Shown here piece after piece: positions 47,101 to 62,100 of a DNA stretch of 64,000 bases. The notes beneath the pieces are model-generated. The model was not told where the DNA came from. It made no database searches and saw only the letters and a program-made list of their open reading frames with translations. A program made the translations under genes and the position numbers. The stretch comes from Thunnus maccoyii (Eukaryota > Chordata > Actinopteri > Scombriformes > Scombridae). Every line of letters begins with the position of its first letter. Position 1 is the stretch's first letter. The stretch is taken from assembly GCF_910596095.1 (NCBI RefSeq), contig NC_056536.1:13597291-13661290 (forward strand). Reading direction: 5' to 3'.

Positions 47101-50100
47101 AAGAATTATTATTTTCTTACATCTTCAGCTGTTTAATCATCATAGTGAACATCAAGTCTGAATTCATTGTTGTCAGTGTTTTGTTTTGAGCCAACACAAA
47201 TCTGCCCTTTAACTGTTTTACCAGGCAACAGTAGTGTAACTTTGAAATAAATTAATGCACACTTGATTGTGACTGTGATTGATTGATTGATTGATTGATT
47301 ACACAACATAACTCAAGTTTCAAGAGTCTGCTAATTGATTTTTATTTCATAAATAATTGAAACCAACAGCTGCCTGAAATTGAAGGAAAAATATATAAAA
47401 ACTCAACAGCATGTGAGTTGGACCATAATTGGTCAATGAAAACATCAAATAGCCTATACATGATTTTCAAATACACGCGTATGATCCTTTAAATGTACTG
47501 AAAGACTGGGTGTTTTCCTGAGGAATTCAGTGCAATCTTTCTTATTCTGTACATTTGTTCGGTACATTTCTTTCTTGTATGGATTTCTGTGAGGCTCGGT
47601 AGATGTGTCTTGAGGGATGTTGTTTAAAAATGGGTTGCTAGCAGAGCGTGTCCAGGCCTTCACACTCCAATGTGCTCGAAAGGTGGCAGCTGGAAGTGAG
47701 TGCACCGCTCCACTCTGATGATACAGTTAATCAGCCAGGCGCCGGACTCTATTGGTCCACACAGGCTGATTTTAGAGAAAAACATGAAAGAGGTGCCACT
47801 CTGATCATGCACACAACACTTCACACTCCACTAACAGATCTGACTTCTCACAGCGTTGGTGATGAAGTTGATGATAATAATGAGGATTTTATTACCGTGT
47901 TCATAGCATAAATTAAAAGACATGAAGCACCGTTGGTTCCTGCTTGTGCAGGTTTTGCACAAAACAGGGAAAATATCTTAAAGCAGCAAGATTATCTCAA
48001 TGCCTGCAGAGAAAAAAACATAAAAGCTATCATTCCAAAGCTCCTCTCGGGTGCATGTACGTAAATATCAGCGTTTCATTTCCTGAGGTGCCTCATGTCT
48101 CTTTTGTTATTGAAATGCAGAAATGACAGCTCTTTTTAATGTTCTTCTGTGCAGACAGAAAGAGGAATGTGCCGTTTGTGGAGACTCACCAGTTGGCTTG
48201 CATCATTGCTTCTCCCTTGAGCCAAAGTCTTTGCATTTCATCATCAGTTCATGATTGATCATTGATGTTTTTTTTTTTTTTATCACTGCTCCTTTGTCGT
48301 TTGTGCCTGTACCCCAGACCTAAAAACCTAAACATGATCTTCTCCTCTTATTGCAGATATTCCGCCGGGCAGACAAAAATGGTGAGTAAGCAAAATATGA
48401 AGATAATTGGATTATATCGCTAATTAAAACTCAATTAAAGAAGAAGAAGAGGGTAAACTGAGTACAGACGTGAGACATGAGAACAGGTTTGTAAACCCGA
48501 CAGAAAAAGCTGTCTGAGCAAAAGATGTTTTGCAGAATGAAACTTCTACAGTTGCTGCTTGAAGCTGCTCTGGCTGATCTGCTGCAGCTCTGTAGTCTTT
48601 TCATGTATTTACAGAAAGGATGAAGGATCAAGTCCATTGAAATATTTAAACACAAGCTTGATATATAATATACATAATGAAAATCAATAAAGTTTGCAAA
48701 ACTTAAAACTTGTATTTATTTAAAATGCGGCAATGATGGTACCTTATTTGCTTTTTGTCCAAGATTTTCAAGGCCTGACTTTAAAGACACTCTATGGATT
48801 TGATTACTGACTGGTTGGCCTGGGACCAGGTAGTAAAACCATATACCAGATGTGAGAAACAGCAAGGCACAGTCAAATGTCAAGCAATTTCGTTTCCTCT
48901 TCAAACAGCTAAGGTTAGCCTTAATCATTTACAAATCATTTTAGTATGATTTTTAAAATTAAACTGAGAATCTAAAATGATCCCTAAATACTTCATCTCT
49001 ATTACGTGTTCATTGAGCTCTACGTTAATTCTAACAATCAAGGATTCTGTTACATGTTTTAAAGGAAAAACAGGCAGACGTTGCTTTCATAGTGTTAAGT
49101 GTCAAACAGGAAGCATCAAACCAAGCTGATAGCTGTTGTATAGCTTATCTGCAACAGCCTCACAGGTTTTGCCAGACACCTGGACGACGGTATCGTCAGC
49201 GTACATCTGAAGACCTGTACCGGGGCATATTTCTGGCAAGTCATTAATATACAAACTGAAAAGGATGGGACCCAAGACAGTTCCTTGAGGGATTCCTGTT
49301 TCAGTTTTGTATTGCCACCCTTGAAAGATCCAGATAAATAATCTTTTTGTGATGTGATTGGATTTGATAGAATTAACTCCTTCAGTGCAGCCATTCGTCT
49401 CAGTGATATACTGAAACATGTACAAATGTATAGTATAAGTAATCTTGCTATGCAGTAAATGTGGCCAAAGCTGTCGCTTGCCTTTTGCTTTTGTTCTCTA
49501 TAGGAAAGAACATTTTTTACTCTAAATGGTACAGACTCACTGGAGACTTGCACCTAATCTGAATATAATTTATTCCCCCCTGCAAATGTGTTAGTGTTAC
49601 ATTTGATTAATGTGTTACAGTGTTACATTAAAATACCCTCTTTATTTCATAGGGAATCCTCCCCCCAAACCTCTCTTGGGAAAACACAGAGCATTCAGCT
49701 CTGCGAGGGAAACAGTGGTGACAAACAGGAAAATGTTTTTGCTCTTAATTTTTTATTCATGCAATGCATCTCCATGTTATGGCATGCAAAATACAAAAGG
49801 AGTAAGTGATTAATGCATGTAGAGTATCTACGAACTGCGATCAGTTTCCTCAGGAGGACAGTGAATGTGTTACATAAGAGCAGAATTAATGATGCAACAT
49901 GTGCCATCATGAGAAGGGGTTGTTTTAGGTGCCTCAAAGCTCATGTGGAGATGTAACGATTTGCTTTTTCTTGGGGGTTGTTGTGAAGAAACTCTGAAGG
50001 ATAGAAGGAAAGGGTGGGAACATTTTTCTTTCTTCAAGTTGCGTCTTCTCTCAAGTGATTACTTTGAATTAGTAGCAAAAGCATAATGGCTGAAAGCACA

Positions 50101-53100
50101 GCAGAGGTGTGTGTTTCATTCTCAAGTGAAGCATTTTTCCAGAAATAGATGTTGGATGCATTTCAGTAAGCGAAGTGTATATATTACATGCGTTTTTGTG
50201 AAGTCTCAAGTCTGCTCCCCGTGTTCATTCTTTCCACCCCCTACCCTCCAGCACACACACAAAGCTTTTATTTTTCACTCTTTGTAGAAAGAGGAGAGAT
50301 TAAACAAGAGATAAGAACTCTGTGGCATATTTGTGGTAGTTATCTTCAATTTGCAGCTGAGCACGGCTTGTCTTCACGAACTCACTGAGTCGTGCACCCG
50401 AGAGGAAAGTGCCTCCTTCCAATCAGTACTGAGTGGGCTGCCATGATACGCCTCGAGCACTGCGGATTTACCACATAATGAGGGCTGGCTACCAACCCAC
50501 TACACTACATCCCTTTACAATGTGGTAATGAGGAATTACATTCTTAAAAGCAAAAAAAACAAACAAACAAAACAATTATATGAGTACAAGAATATGAAGT
50601 AGATACTAGAAGCTTCTACTAAGCAGCCTTTTGCTGAGATTAGTCTGTAATAAATGTATATTACATCACCCTGTGCTGGTAGATGTACACTGCGGCTCAC
50701 AGTGTAACAAGATGAAACAGAAAGTGCGATCAATGATATTAGAATCTCATTTTTCAGTGCAATCAATAACAGGCATGAAAAACACACATAAGTCAACAAT
50801 TATATTTTCTCTTTTGAAATAAATAAACCCTTGTAAAGAAACGATGTATTATGTGACGTGTAACATGGGCTAGTACTGCTTTTCTTTATTTTGATGATTT
50901 ATTCATATTATTGTATTATTGTATATTTAAAAACAAACAGTAAATCATAAGGTGCCTTTTCTCTGTGGACGCTCAAATAGTGAGCATCACTGTGCAGTTT
51001 TTTGATTAATTCTCACAGGTTGTAGTGATGTACGAAAGTGCTGCATCCATAGAGGGAAGAGACTACGGCTGAAACTGTCATTATCAATTAATCTGTTGAT
51101 TATATCTTTGATTGTTTGTGCCATAAAATTGCAGAAAATAGTAAAACATGACCAGATTGAAAGGTGGTGGCTGACCAACAGTCCAACACCAAAAGTTTAC
51201 AATAATTTATGAGAGAGAAAAGAATGAAATCATTGCAAACTTTTGGCATTTTCCCTTAAAAAATGACAGTGACAATTAATTGACTATCAAAATAGTTGCA
51301 GATTAATTTTTCTGTCAATTTACTGATTTATCGACTAATTGTTGCAGCTCTAGAAGAGGCAAACATAGATACAAACACTGAGCTGCTGTTCATACATTAA
51401 ATATTTTAGAAACAAATTAATTCCATTAATTAGTCTGAAGATTTTTGACACCTGGACATTGAGGCAACGTAAACAAAACATGCTTCATTTCTAAGCTGTC
51501 TATATGGTACAATGCTAATAAAAAGAACAGAAAATTTAAACTGAATTCTGTAAGACTTGATTCACATGTGTCTCCGTAGGGAGAGTTGTTTATTTATTAT
51601 TAATTAACCTACATATGTTGACCTCTTCTATTCTTACCTCTCATATTCTCCTGAATTGCACTTTATGGATTGTTTCTGCTTCATCAATTTTAGGACTTTT
51701 AGCTTTAGGATTCCCTCAAGGAAATGTGTTCCTGGAAAAATATGAGCTTCTGTACAGGGAGAGCTTTTCATTTAGGTCACAGTTAGAGCTGTGGTTTTAT
51801 TCAGTGTGAAGTAAGACAAAATAAAGCCTGTAAGCTGTCATGCTTCTGTCGCGAGGTGCTGATTTATCATCCATCTGAACAACACTTGAAATTTCCCAGC
51901 AGAGGTATCGTATTACAGTTGTTAGTCATGAAGCCTCGAGATCAATTGCTGGAAAATTTTCTTTAGTTAGATATCACTGTCTGAGAGCTGAATGTTGATA
52001 ACAGTGACCAGCTCTTCTATTCTTGCAATATAATAACTACACAAGAGTTTGCCTAATGGCATTGATTAGGAGACATACAGTATTGATGAGTCACATTGTT
52101 AGAGGACACATAATACTTCTTCACAATGTGGAAAAGACCTGCAAGACATATAATAACAACACGCAGTTTTTAATCACTCTGAGCACAAATTCAACATTCA
52201 GCTGCACCTGCAGTGTGTGCCAGTGAGACACAGACGGTGCAGCTGGGGAGGATGACAGTAGAGTTGTGAATTAGTGCATTGAACTACTGTACAATTAGAG
52301 CATGTTGATCATACTGGCATGCTGTGTTTTTATATGTACATAAGATAAAAATGTCCACAAGATCTCTACATGTGCAGTGACATAGTTATTATGTCTGCAA
52401 CCAATGATTATTTTCACTACTGATTTTTTGAAATAGAGAATAGCAGTGAATTCCCACATGTGAAAACCTGCAAACAACAAATATTTGGCATTTTTGCCTG
52501 GTAGATTATTTAAATTATGCATCAGTTATCAAAATTATTGTCCATGGACTAATCCAACACGTCCTCTAACATGATCGACAAAACTGGTTGTTTGTCATTG
52601 TCTTCCAAAACAAATCATATGAGCAACAAAAATCTCTCTAAACTCAGTTTTTTATGTTTCTCAGAACATAACCAGAAGTTGTTTTGAAGTGTTTGATCAA
52701 AAGACTAATGTCACAGTTTTTCAGATGAGGACAGTCTCACTAATGAATTATTTGACTAATCGTTTCCATACTAATTGTTATGTAGGGCGTTTTAATTAGG
52801 TGATGAAAAAATTGGAACAAATCATTAATCTTCCACATTCAGGACATATTAACTGTCCTTTACTTACACTGGCTCTAGCCAGACGCTCCACTACTCTACC
52901 CCTGCAGCTCTGCTCTTTGAGAAAAACACTGAACACTTGCATAATGTGCCATCTGATGTGCACTGTAACTCGTATTCGGGTGTCTAATTGGGTGTGAATT
53001 TAACCAAAGCAGATCTGATGGAGAAGGCTGGAGAATGAGTCAGAGGTGCAGCAGACTGTGTTTACTCCTACATCGTGTGGAAAAGAGCGCAGAGATTTTT

Positions 53101-56100
53101 ACTGGAAAGTTTGAGACAAGAATTATGATTCTGCCGCCTCCAATAGCTTTATCTTCCATCTGAGGTTAGCCATGTTCAGTAAACACAGTCTTTTCCATCT
53201 TAAGGTTATGATCTCTTGCCTAAATCAGAAGCAAATCTCTGCTTGATATTTGTCATATAAGTCAAGTCAATTTTATTAATTTAGCCCAATATCACAAATG
53301 TGCCTTTAAAATCTGTACAGCATACAACTCCCTCTATCCTTAAACCCTCGATTCAGATATGGAAAACCTCTTCCAGGACAGACTGACATGTAATAGATGT
53401 CATGTGCACAGAATAGACCAAAATAGCAAAATTACATTATGGAAAAAGCAGGATGACAATTGAATAATATGAATCCGGGAGGATGTTTAGCACCTCCTCT
53501 CACCATGGAGACTTGGAAAGAGAACAGACTTCACATACATACAAGAGGCAAGACTCAAATACACCATCCATGCAGAGGGAGAAGAAAGGGAAACGATGCA
53601 TAGTGAAAAGAGAAAAAGAGGAGGAGAGAGAGAGACAAGAGAGAGAGATAGGCACACATCTTGGGCGTTATGTGGGCCAATAACAAACAGAGATGTAGTT
53701 TTCAGAAGGTTTACAGTATTTGTGTCATCAGGACAGACATGAACTTTAACTAGTAAAGCTTAATAGATTCAATGAGACTGAGATCAGCCCAGTAACAGGT
53801 GCAAGGATCCGAAGTAACCAAAGAATAAGAAAGGATGAGTTTTCATTTGAGATTTTCAGCCTTTACTGCAAATGCATCATGTCCAGAGTGATCCACACAG
53901 TGTGAGTCGGCAACAGGTCAAAATTATTCCAACAAACTTAACAGATGATATGATTCACTGTTGGCTCAGGCCTTTCAGTCTGAGCTCTGATGCCTGGCAG
54001 AGATCTCAGAGCCGGGTCTCAAAAGGTTTCAATGCTTGCAGAGCAAAGCTGGCGGCGAGATCTCATTATCGTTTACCGTTAGTCCGGAAGCGAGCTCTGC
54101 TCTGACTACTCGAACCAGCCCTCAGTCTCTGCTCCCAATTTCCTCTAGATCCTGCGGGCACTGCAGTACACACCCATGGATGCTGCTTACCATCAGCAGA
54201 CATATTCACTTGACTTTGTGTTTAACTGCACTCTAGTGAAGGCTTAAGAACGGCTGATGTACAAACTGTGTTTATGTCATAAACACAAAATTGTAATAGG
54301 AGAAATGAACTGAGGTGGAAATAGTAACAGTGGTTAAATCATTCTGCAGGATCAGTTGTGAGGAAATGGAAGCAGCAATATGGTCCCATTATAAGGAAAA
54401 ATGGTGCACTCTTGGGGAATTATTAATCTTAAGAATAGAAATAGGATTCTTAGCTGCATCACATTACCACCAACAACTGCTGCAGTATAATGGAGATGTA
54501 TTATGGGAAAGACTTCGAAGTGACATTTGTGGCCTAAAGTTTTGTCCTCGACAGAAGTTTTAAAGCTAAAAAAAAAGACGGCTTTGCGAAGCTGCCGATT
54601 GATGTGAAACATTTTAATTTGCAGTAGCTATTTTGATCTTATCACTGAAATTAATTTAGTGTTGTGAAACCAAAGTAGCCTTTTCCATTACATGGGATAA
54701 TTGACAAACTCTTCATTAAGGTGATAAAACCTTTCAGGCGTCAGAGAGGTGTCATTTTCATGGGTTTTGCTTCTTTCAGATGACGGGAAGCTGTCCTTGG
54801 AGGAGTTCCAGTCATATTTCACTGATGGTATCCTCACTGACGAGCAGATGCAGGAGCTGTATTACTCCATCGACAGGAAGCAGACAGAGTAAGCTCATCT
54901 TCCTGTTGGATGTCCTCCAACTCTGCTGCCATCTGTAGCCCCTCCTGCTCTCCTGCTGTCTGACAGTGAGATGTCTACATCTCACGTCATTGAAGATTAT
55001 GTCGATATTACATAGAGAGCCTTCATTCCTGCGTGAAAGCCCCAGAATTTGCAGCACTCTGCTTGCACACTTATGAGCACAAATAAGATTGTGAAATATG
55101 TGAACATATGCCTGTGTCACTGGATTACAATCAAACTTAAAAAAAAAAAACATTAATTGGAATAAAAACCATTTGGTGATATTGCAAAAAATATCCAAGA
55201 GAGCTGTTTGTGTGGGCACAATATATCACTGTGTGCTTTTGGCATCACTGAGGTACCAACCAATCACAGTGAAGAATGACCTCTCAGATGTAACAGCTTT
55301 AGCTACACCTTTAAATGTACAGCTCAACTTATTTTTTGTACTGTCAACTTAATGTTTTCTTCAACTTTTTATAAATACATAATTATAAATGCATGTAAAA
55401 AAGGGGAACCACATTTCTATATTAAAAGTAGATGCTGTATAACATAATAAAATCAAATCCAATCCCAATCAACCCTTTACAGACATGTTTTAATACATTT
55501 AGAAATACATTTGTTGTGAGGCCCCTTTGAATACAAAACCACATCACATATGGAAAAGACACTTGAAGTTCTTTTTTTAGAGTTCCCAATAATATCTTTA
55601 ATTAACACATTTTTGTCTTCTCCCCTTTACCATCCTCTTCCTTCCTCTTCCTCCTTCACAGCAACCTGGACATAGACAAACTCTCAGGTAATTATTTATA
55701 TCTTTATGTATCACAAAAGTTCAGTGTTTCATGGTTTTAACTGTTGCTGTTGGCCAAGGCTGACTGACAGTGACCATATTTCAAACCCCAGGATGCCCCT
55801 GTCTCAGTAACTCAGCAATTAAGATGTAATCATGCCATCATGGCCAAAACTACTGTAATTCTAATTATTTCCTAATTATATTATTTTCTAATTATTATTA
55901 TCTTCATATCCTCCAGAGTACTTTAGTCCACACCTGGGAGAGTACGTTAACGTCCTGTCTGCTCTGGAAAAGCTGAATGTGGCCATTTTGAAGGCCATGG
56001 ATAAAACTAAAGAGGTGAGTGGTGACTGCTTTCACTTCTGCACTGTTTTGAATTTTACATGTCAAGACATAATTTAAATACAGCTCAACATCATCAGGCT

Positions 56101-59100
56101 ATTATCCATTTCAACTGCATTCAGAACATTTGTAAGTACGCTTTATCCCTCCAAGTATTCAGACGAGCTCCTTTGTTTGTGCTTCAGCTGTCAGTTTGAA
56201 ATCCTCTCAGACGTCTTTGAGTTTGCTCTGCTGTGATGGCGACACGGGAGAAAAGAAAACCACCCAGCATGACTGACTCTGTCTGCTATCGGCTGACAAT
56301 ACATTTCCAAACATGAACTCATAGAACCTTACAAGCCAAGCCATGCTCCTTAAAACGGCTTTCTCTAACAAGACAGTTGATGCCAGGTTGTTTGTGTGAG
56401 AGACATGACAGCTGTTGGTCTTTGTAAATCAGCTGGTGCTGCCAGTAAAGTAAAATAATATATGACCAAGATATTTCGGGCTGTTTATCATGCGTATGTT
56501 GTTTGGATCCCAACGTCTTATTTTTTTGCTCAAGCAAACAAATCTGCTGGCTGGGTGTGAAGCTCACGTGACACTATCTCCTTGGTGTCATCTCAAATAC
56601 AGAGCTAAGAGGGATTTAATGCATTCAAAATAGCTTTTGGGAACTGAGCTGAAAAAATATTTAGGTTTATACAGCATGGTGCTGGAATATGGATTAATAT
56701 GGATGTCATAAGAACTGCAACATTCGTTCTTGACTAATCTATCGATTGTTTTACTGCTTAACTGTCTGTAAATAGTGAAAAATGCTCCTCACGATTTTCC
56801 AAGCCCATATCATATTGATTGATTTGTTTGACCAACAGTGGTGCCTCGAGCTACATGCTAACCTCAGCATGCTAACATACAAACATTCGCTAAAAAGCAC
56901 TAAACACAAAATACAGCTGAGGCAAATGGGAATGACATTACTATTGCAGGTAATTGGTCACAAACCAAAGTATCAAACAAATTGAAATTTTGACCTGATG
57001 ATGTCACCAGATGAAGAGTCATCGGATCACCAAACTCATTACAGTTTGTCCTCTGGGGACAAATGTCCAAATTTCATGGGAATCCATCTTATAGTTGTGG
57101 AGACATTTTACTCAAACTAAATGTCAACTTCATGGTTACTAGAGGAAAAATCAGGGGATCTTTAATGTCAGTAGGATTCATCTCTGGGGACATGAATGTC
57201 TGTAGAAAATGTCATGATAATCCATCCAGTAGCTGATGAGACATTTCAGTCAGAACCAAAGTGGTGACTGAGCGACGGACATTCCCATCCCTAGAGCCAC
57301 GCTGTTAGCATGACCCAAAGATAATCAACTGAGATATGAAACAGAGAAAAATGGCAAATACTCACATTTGAGAAGCTGGAGTCAGATTAATTGCTTTATA
57401 GAACTGTTGCCAATTAATTAATCCATTATGTTTTTAGCGTTCAATTTCACACTAACCTTCGTGTCATCACACAACAGAAAGACAGGATTTCAGCATGAAT
57501 GCAGCCCACTGTATCAACATCTTTTAAACATCAAAATATTTGTTGTTTTTTCAGTTATAACATGTTCTGAAACATACAGAAACAGATTCAAGCACAAATC
57601 ACCTTCACATAGAATTAAATTTCCTCTGGCAACATAATGCATATTATTGCTGTTAACTTTCATGTGAAGCACTGATTGGACATCATTGGCCACTTGACAT
57701 TACTTTGAGTTTTCTTTGTTGTTGTTTTTGTAAAGAAAAAATAAAAAGCTCAGAGGTGAAAAAAAAGTCACAGGATATAGTCTATCTCAACATTTTGACT
57801 CAGTATCATAACGTATTTTCACCAAGTTTGCATATCTTTAGTTCATTACTCATAAAGTTAAAATAGAGATCAATGCTGTTCAGTTCAAAGGAGAAATAAA
57901 AATTTTACACCAACATTTCTTTTACATGTATTTCCAGATAATGAGACAGTATCTCATCAAATCATCAGCCTTGGATTATGAAACATGCTAATTAGAGCGT
58001 TAGAAATCCTGTTATGGAGCCTCATTGAGCAGAAGCGTATGCTGTATATTCCAGGAGATGTAGAGGGGATTAAAGAATCTGCCCCTGCCCCATGCAAGGC
58101 TTTAATCATGTTGTTTTAGGCGCTCGAAGCCGAGATCAACATCAAAGAACTTCTGTTAAGACCTCATCGATATCACTGCTCACTCCTCATCGATCTCACC
58201 TAAACCTTAGCCAACTAGCGAATATTTATTTACAATTGGTACGGGAGGAGAAACAGGTGCGGACTGAGAATAGGTAGACGCATGTGGGCGCAGACTTATA
58301 ATGAGATTGTTTTCTCTGTGGTATGCAGAGACATATTTTTCACTGCAGTGCAGGAAGTGGGTGTTACTGATGATAGTAAGAGAGAGAACGCAGGGTGATA
58401 GTGGAGCGTAGATGACAATGAGCAAAGCGGACAAACACCCCCCCCCCAGCTGCCTAACTGATCTGACGTCAGATGTCCTCCACATACACATCAACTGCAC
58501 CATTAATACACAGCTATTTTTCAGGTCCTCTTATCTCTTCCTCTTTCAGTTTCTTTCCCTCTTTTTTTAATCCGAGTCTATTATTCACTCAGGCGCTCAC
58601 TTTGCTGTTTTATCTCCTTTCTCTGTACATCCATCTTCCATGACACTGTCTGTCTGTCTGGCTCTTTTTCTCTTTCTCTTGTTGTGTTCTTACAGCTCAT
58701 ACATTTTTCATGTTGCTATTAGTCTGTCAAAAAGCTTTCTTTACTCTGAACAGCAGATGCATTTTTTTTGCCATCCTGAAGTCAGTTATTAAAGTCTTAT
58801 TGCTCAACCAAAGATAAAACTGGCCACCAGTAGTCACATTTGTCTAGAGGCAAAAATAGGAGAACAACTTTTACATGAACTCCAGTTTATAATACTTTCA
58901 TAATGTGAGATAACACAAACCGACAAATGATGAAATGAACAAACTGAGAGAGAATGTATCTCTGTGTTGTTGTGGTGCCCCGAGAAAAACAGAAAACATC
59001 CGCTGTAGTTTTGCAGCTCTTCTGTCTTGAAAAGAAAGAGAAGAAAATGTGAGAAAAGGACTAAGGTTCATTACTCATGTGGTGCAGCATCTCTGCTCCC

Positions 59101-62100
59101 GAGAAAACAGAGCGCACAGAGACAAGGATTCCAATAAGCTCGGTGGGCATTTTTCAAATGTCTCCCTGTCATTTTTTTCCTGGACTCTATTTCGTTGCAC
59201 CACAGGGTGCTGGTGAGGGTGACGGGGTTCATTATCCACAAAAACTGAGCTGGCAATGTTGCATTTATCTGCAGAAACACAGCTATAAAAACAGCAGCCG
59301 CTGCACTGAAGCATATATAGTTTTAGAAAGGTCTCAGCAAACTAGCACCAGACATCCAATCATTATCATAATATCCATTTCCAGTGCATGGAAGAATAGA
59401 CTATTATCACCTTGTGTGCATTAATTAATTAAGGGTAATCTACAAAGTCACATGTTTGCACCATGAACGTGTGGACAGTTTTAACTTTTTACTTGGTTCA
59501 TCTCACCAAATAACTGCAATAATATGCCTGAGAATGCAGATTTTATTTCTTTTAATTGTGTGAGAACATAATCTAAACAACCAAAGGATACAACTGAAAA
59601 ATGCAAGTTTTAATGGATATAAGTAGATGGAAGATTGTCTGAAAACCAGCAATTTGCATGCTCAAAAAACATGAACCAAGGAGGTTAATTCTGGTCTGGA
59701 TTTCATCTTCATTCATGTGTTCACAGCTCATATAATCAGCCAGGCTGAAGATTAACAGGCAGACAAGTCCATCATATCAACTACAAAAACACAAGAAACA
59801 TTTCTTGGGGTAAAGATAAGAATTTGATTTGTTTCCCCCACATCATGGCTGATTCTTTCCCTTTATTCTTCTCCTCACCCTTCCATCCAGGAGTATCAGG
59901 GCTCCTCAGTGCTCGGTCAGTTTGTGACACGCTTCCTGCTGAGGGAGACCTCCACTCAGCTGCAGTCCCTTCAGTCGTCACTGGACTGCGCTATGGAGGC
60001 TGTTCATGACCAGGGCTGCACAGGGAGGAGGATAGTGAAGAAGCCCGAGGACCTGCCTATCCAGAGGGTGGCCAAACGCCCCGGCAGACGCATCCAGAAG
60101 AACATGTGTCTCTCCCCTACAGACCCCTACTCTGGCATGCTTACCACAGGTATGTCTGAGGACACTCGGATTAAGATACTGGAGGTAAATCTAGGTTAGG
60201 CAAAAGTTTGACAAAGTGGAAATTTAAATGGATGTTTTGCAGTGATTGGGCTCAGGAGGACGCTCACTGCAATGTAGCTAAAAAGTCAGCACCTTGCAAT
60301 ACTGTCATTTGCCAGACAACCTGTGTTGTGCCGTGCTGATGTTGTGTTTCTGGGGTCAGGGGTCAGTGTGGAGCCAGACAACCACTGGGGCTCCCAGATC
60401 AACCAACTGGAGCAGCTCATAGACAAGCTGGAGTGTGAGGTTTGTATGAAATCTTGTTGTTTTTATCAGTGCGAGGCTGTGGCTCTGCACACTGTAATTA
60501 AGCATGATATTAGTGGTAATAAATAATAATTTCAACCAATTACAGAGAGCCACAGCGCCACATCAGACCTATACTGGCAGGGTTGTAAGCAAACACGTTT
60601 AAGTTTCATTTTTATGTTAGAAAGACTATAATTTGCAGCCAATAGGTGTCCCTCGAGAGGGCGATATGTATTGCTTTTTGCCTGACAAAAAGGTTTCACT
60701 ACAGAGGCTCAGCTGCTACAGACAGAAATGTCACACAGACCGTATGAGTCCTACTGTGTGTGTGCAGATATGCAGAGTTTACCCTGTGGTATGGATTCAA
60801 CATATTGACAGAGAGGACAATTTATAGAAAATACATGAGGATGGTTAGGCCAACAGTAAAAGCTGCATTGAGCTACACACACTGGATGTCATGCATAAGG
60901 TATCAGCCTGTGAATGCATGATGTGCTTCACTCACTGGACAGTTTCAGTGAGCTGATTTGACACCGCGGTTATATAAAAAACTTGATACTTCACACAGAT
61001 ATACAGATTCAACCCTGATGCTGGTGCTTTGGGATAACAGATGTTTTGAATTTCTTGAAGAGTCAGTTGTATTTTGTTTGTAGCTCTGAAGAAGTGCACA
61101 AATAGCCTCCGGATGCTGTGTGATTTATTACTTTTTAAAAATTTTTGCAATTATGATAATTAAAAATATTCATCTGAAATCATAGAGTAGGCATTTTCCA
61201 AGGTTATAGATATCAGCACTGCAAGGATAATGAACTAGCCTGCTAACACTGATAATTACATGTTCTTATCTTTGCCATGCAGACAAGAATTTAGTGTAGT
61301 CCTCAGGGTTGCACTGAGGCTGCTGGAGGGTTAATATGAATATGGCGGTATCCTCCTCGTGAAAGCCAATGCTTTGTGACAGGCTGTGACCAGAGGCCAT
61401 ATTTGTGCAGGATTTGGTTCAGTCCTGCTGCTAATTCTTGTTCTGCTCATGCCTGACTGAAATATTTATGCCTCCCTTTCAGAGTCCACATCTTGAACCT
61501 CTCAAAGAAGACACATTGGCGGGGACATATAAATCAGTGAGTCCAACTAATGCTAAATATAAGTACACTATTCTGTAAGATTGTATTAGATTATATATGA
61601 AATATCTTTGCACAGAATCAAAAACTATACATTTAATGATGTTAGATTGCTTTGATTTGTATATGATATTTTTGAAGCTAGAAATCACTCAAACAAATGC
61701 ACCTGAAATTAAAAAATGAGCCGGGACAGTCCACGTTATTTGAAAACATGATTATGACTCAAGTTTGTTTTCTCTCCTCGCTGTCTAGAACATCCTCCTG
61801 GTCCAAAGACAGATGTCTGTGAAGGAAAGGGACGTGGAGCCATTTCAACAAGCTCTAAAGATCTACACAGATGCCACCAGCAGCCAGCTAAACAACCTGC
61901 AGTACGGCCCTTTTATCAGTGCCTTTGTTTGCCTCAGGATCTCTCTGTGATTTCATGCAGACACTTTCACAAACATAAGCTAACCCCCATTGCCCTTTTT
62001 TTTCTTTCTCTCTGTCTCTTCCCCTTTCCTTGTTTTTCTTTTTTCAGCGTTTCAGTCCAGAACCTGCCAGACAGATCGTGTTTCATCATGTACGAATTTT

